Source: Deltaproteobacteria bacterium
GTDB taxonomy: Bacteria; Desulfobacterota; Desulfobacteria; Desulfobacterales; ETH-SRB1
Assembly: GCA_019314185.1 (NCBI GenBank)
Contig: JAFCZU010000336.1
Location: 1 to 5,862 of the forward strand
Direction of reading: 5' to 3'
DNA length: 5,862 nt
Below the pieces are notes generated by a model that was not told where the DNA came from, searched no databases, and was given only the letters and a program-made list of their open reading frames with translations. A program made the translations under genes and the position numbers. Below, in pieces: positions 3,888 to 5,862 of this stretch; position 1 is the stretch's first letter, and each line of letters begins with the position of its first letter.

Positions 3888-5862
3888 ATGAAAAAAACTG
3901 GAAAACTATTTTTATTGTTTTTGGGATTAATGCTTTTGTCAAATTGCGCTCCGGTGTATAAACCAGGAGGGTCTTCTGGGATAACTGGATCTCTGGGAAT
4001 AACTATGGGCATGGTTAATATTGATGGTCTTATTGTCCAGCAAGCAGAAACAGGAGGCTTGAAAAAAGGAGATATTGTTTTAAGGCTTGATGGGAAGAAG
4101 ATTAAAAGCATAGAAGATTTACAAAAGATAATACAGAGAAGAGCAGATAAAGAGGTTGATGCTGAAATTATAAGAAATAAGAAGAAAATAATCTTGAAAG
4201 TAAAAATTGGAAGAAAAGAAATTGTATGGAAAAAAGGCTGGCTAAGTGTAGAAGCAGCAAAAGAGGAAAATTCCGGTGATGCTCAGGTAAAAAAAGGTAA
4301 TCGTCGCAAGGCATTAGAACACTATGCTGCTGCTTTAAAAAAATGGGTATCATCAGATGCTGATTTTCGTATTAAAGAAAAAATTAAAGATGCAAAAAAT
4401 AAATTAGAAGGATTATTTAAAACGCTTAAAGGGCATACGAAAAGTGTAAAGTTAGTATTATTTTCACCGGATGGGAAATATATTGCATCAGCAAGTCAGG
4501 ATAAAACAGTAAAATTGTGGTCAGTAGCATCGGGTGAATGCTTAAAGACATTTACAGGACATACTAATATTTTGAAATCACTATCTTTTTCACCAGACGG
4601 GAAATATATTGCATCAGGAGATTATGATAGAAAAATAAAGCTTTGGGAAATAGAAACAGGAGATTGTATACAGACACTAAACGACCAGCAATCATTCGCA
4701 TCTTTTTCACCGGGAGGGAAATATATTGCATCAGCAAGTCAGGATAAAACAATAAAGCTTTGGGAGGTAGAAACAGGCAAGTGCATAAAGACGCTATGGC
4801 ATTCTGAGAATGTGGAAGCCGTATGCTTTTCACCGGATGGGAAATATCTTGCCTCAGCATCAGCAGGGTATCCTGATAAATTAATAAAGATCTGGAGTAT
4901 GGATGATTATAAATGCATAAAAACAGTTACATATTATAGAGGAAGTCCGAAATCACTATCCTTTTCACCAGACGGGAAATATATTGCATTAACAACAAGT
5001 TATGATGGATCAATTTTGTGGGAAGTAGAAACAGGCAAACGTATTAAAGAGATATCTGGAAAAGTTTCTTCACTATCCTTTTCACCGGACAGGAAATATA
5101 TTGCATTGGTAAGTGAGAATAAAACAATAAAGATTTTTGAAGTGAAAACAGGAGAGTTTATAAATACACTCAGCGCTGATACTTATTATGTGACTTCACT
5201 ATCCTTTTCGCCGGGTGGTAAATATATTGTATCGGGAGGTTGGGATAAAACAATAAAGCTTTGGGAAGTAGAAACAGGAGATCGCACAAAGACATTTACA
5301 GTTACAGGACATTCTAAAGCGCAATCAGTATCCTTTTCGCCAAATGGGGAATATATTGCATCAGGAAGTGATGACGGGATAATAAGATTGTGGCTCAATC
5401 CTTATAGTTTGTTATCATCTGCGTTCGTATATATAAATAATTCCGACACAGAACTTAAAAGCACTACCGGTAAGGTTTTAACAAAACTGCCAAGGGGAAC
5501 AAAATTAAAAATAGAAGACAAAAAAGATGATTATTTATTTGTTAAGGTTAGTGAATCATTAAAGGGTTGGGTAAACCAAAAAAATGTATCTCGTGAAAAA
5601 CCTGATTTAATGAAACCCGTAATCCGGATTATTGAGAAATCATTTAAAGACCCTGATATTTATTTAAAAGGAGTAGCTTATGATGATTGCAAAATAAGGT
5701 ATGTAAAACTGGGTAATGTAGATTTAAAAAAGGGGAGTTTTGAAGTTAAAAAAGGAAATTTTGGAGATGTTTATCCATTTGAAGTAAATGTAACAATTTC
5801 ACCGGGCATGAAACTTGAATTAAAGGCAGAGGACAGGAGTAATAAGATAACAAGTATTCCCA
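3888..5862 (+). CDS. PDZ-TPR-WD40-SH3 scaffold lipoprotein, 3' end beyond the window
   Basis: The frame is open from ATG 3888 to the right edge: 658 residues with no stop. An in-frame ATG at 3870 is possible, but 3888 gives a clean signal peptide (MKKTGKLFLLFLGLMLLSNC) with lipidated Cys20; Asn before the Cys is unusual. No strong Shine-Dalgarno sequence precedes either start. Domains in order: PDZ-like at 34-108 (loop SLGITM, then LKKGDIVLRLDGKKI), binding peptide ends; a short helical TPR-like part at 119-173; eight WD40 repeats at 177-507, most with FSPDGKYIAS and [KR][IL]W; a bacterial SH3-like domain at 511-568 ending in KGWVNQKNV; then from about 577 a beta-rich segment (PVIRIIEKSF...LELKAEDRSNKI) like an Ig-type strand set. 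Codons lean strongly to ATA, TTA, AGA and ACA, unlike genes 1-3. In known bacterial proteins such beta segments can precede a caspase domain, so one may lie just outside the window. As far as it can be read it is an interaction scaffold, not an enzyme. Confidence 0.88.
   Translation, partial: MKKTGKLFLLFLGLMLLSNCAPVYKPGGSSGITGSLGITMGMVNIDGLIVQQAETGGLKKGDIVLRLDGKKIKSIEDLQKIIQRRADKEVDAEIIRNKKKIILKVKIGRKEIVWKKGWLSVEAAKEENSGDAQVKKGNRRKALEHYAAALKKWVSSDADFRIKEKIKDAKNKLEGLFKTLKGHTKSVKLVLFSPDGKYIASASQDKTVKLWSVASGECLKTFTGHTNILKSLSFSPDGKYIASGDYDRKIKLWEIETGDCIQTLNDQQSFASFSPGGKYIASASQDKTIKLWEVETGKCIKTLWHSENVEAVCFSPDGKYLASASAGYPDKLIKIWSMDDYKCIKTVTYYRGSPKSLSFSPDGKYIALTTSYDGSILWEVETGKRIKEISGKVSSLSFSPDRKYIALVSENKTIKIFEVKTGEFINTLSADTYYVTSLSFSPGGKYIVSGGWDKTIKLWEVETGDRTKTFTVTGHSKAQSVSFSPNGEYIASGSDDGIIRLWLNPYSLLSSAFVYINNSDTELKSTTGKVLTKLPRGTKLKIEDKKDDYLFVKVSESLKGWVNQKNVSREKPDLMKPVIRIIEKSFKDPDIYLKGVAYDDCKIRYVKLGNVDLKKGSFEVKKGNFGDVYPFEVNVTISPGMKLELKAEDRSNKITSIP
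4416..5408 (+). repeat. Eight tandem WD40 repeat units within gene 4
   Basis: Units by residue: 177-219, 220-261, 262-300, 301-344, 345-386, 387-425, 426-467 and 468-507. Each is 39-44 residues long. The consensus is K-T-[LF]-x-GH...SLSFSPDGKYIAS-x-S-x-DKTIKLWEVETG. Units 1, 2 and 8 keep the GH dipeptide; units 3 to 7 have lost it. Unit 6 has F instead of W at the end of the strand. Eight units would make a propeller with seven or eight blades, depending on how the first and last close. Near-identical sequence among units at the DNA level points to fairly recent unit duplication. Confidence 0.9.
4473..4751 (+). repeat. Exact 36-bp direct repeat inside the WD40 region (4473-4508 and 4716-4751)
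   Basis: The two copies are identical over 36 bp, lie 243 bp apart (81 codons, two WD40 units) and are in the same frame. They encode GKYIASASQDKT in units 1 and 3. A shorter near-identical block encoding DKTIKLWEVETG also recurs near 4744 and 5244. Such repeats favour gain or loss of whole blades by recombination or slippage without breaking the frame. Confidence 0.85.

Noticed and set aside
4564..5398. Minus-strand frames with repeated LPPKALL / QYISLPVKK-like strings
   Set aside because: The repetition is the antisense image of the WD40 repeats, not a separate repeat protein.
4416..5408. Possible CRISPR-like regular repeats
   Set aside because: The roughly 125-nt period matches WD40 units in an open frame; the repeats are degenerate and have no unique spacers of constant length.

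Overview
The window is bacterial and reads as one plus-strand cluster of envelope lipoprotein genes, from about position 282 to beyond the right edge. No tRNA, rRNA or universally conserved gene is present, so the host can only be guessed. Consensus AGGAGG-type ribosome binding sites, type II signal peptides and many caspase-like peptidases joined to repeat domains suit a large-genome Gram-negative from an environmental lineage, for example Nitrospirota, Desulfobacterota or a relative. That placement is inference.

Layout. Positions 1-395 are non-coding. They hold small dyads, a pair of inverted 25-nt boxes (166-190 and 246-269) around a REP-like palindrome (197-216), a strong hairpin (272-296) and a candidate sigma70 promoter (282-311). 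Gene 1 (402-1676) is a lipoprotein with about three ankyrin repeats and a caspase-like (peptidase C14) domain with dyad His263/Cys314. Positions 1677-1823 contain a broken lipoprotein leader (1693-1793). Gene 2 (1824-2381) is a small cysteine-containing lipoprotein of unknown function. A 16-codon mini-ORF (2378-2428) overlaps the stop of gene 2 and the start of gene 3. Gene 3 (2425-3864) is a second lipoprotein caspase, with an unrelated N-terminal domain and dyad His319/Cys370. Gene 4 (3888 to the right edge, no stop) is a lipoprotein with a PDZ domain, a short TPR-like helical part, eight WD40 repeats, an SH3-like domain and the start of a beta-sandwich-like region. The frame is still open at the edge.

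How the genes may work together. All four intact genes carry a lipobox, so their products should be anchored to the inner or outer membrane and act outside the cytoplasm. No terminator is visible between genes and the spacings are short, so co-transcription is likely. Two products share a nearly identical caspase domain but have different N-terminal recognition modules. A third (gene 4) is a pure interaction scaffold as far as it can be read, and may continue into another caspase domain outside the window. The simplest reading is a family of membrane-tethered caspase-like proteases with interchangeable sensor domains. Whether they act in cell death, defence, stress signalling or envelope protein processing cannot be told from this sequence.

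The most notable points are: the paired caspase lipoproteins with a conserved SD[IV]DELP linker; a 30-residue catalytic block identical in both although 23 of its 30 codons differ; the doubly damaged lipoprotein leader; the mini-ORF linking genes 2 and 3; and the AT-rich codon use of gene 4, unlike the genes before it.
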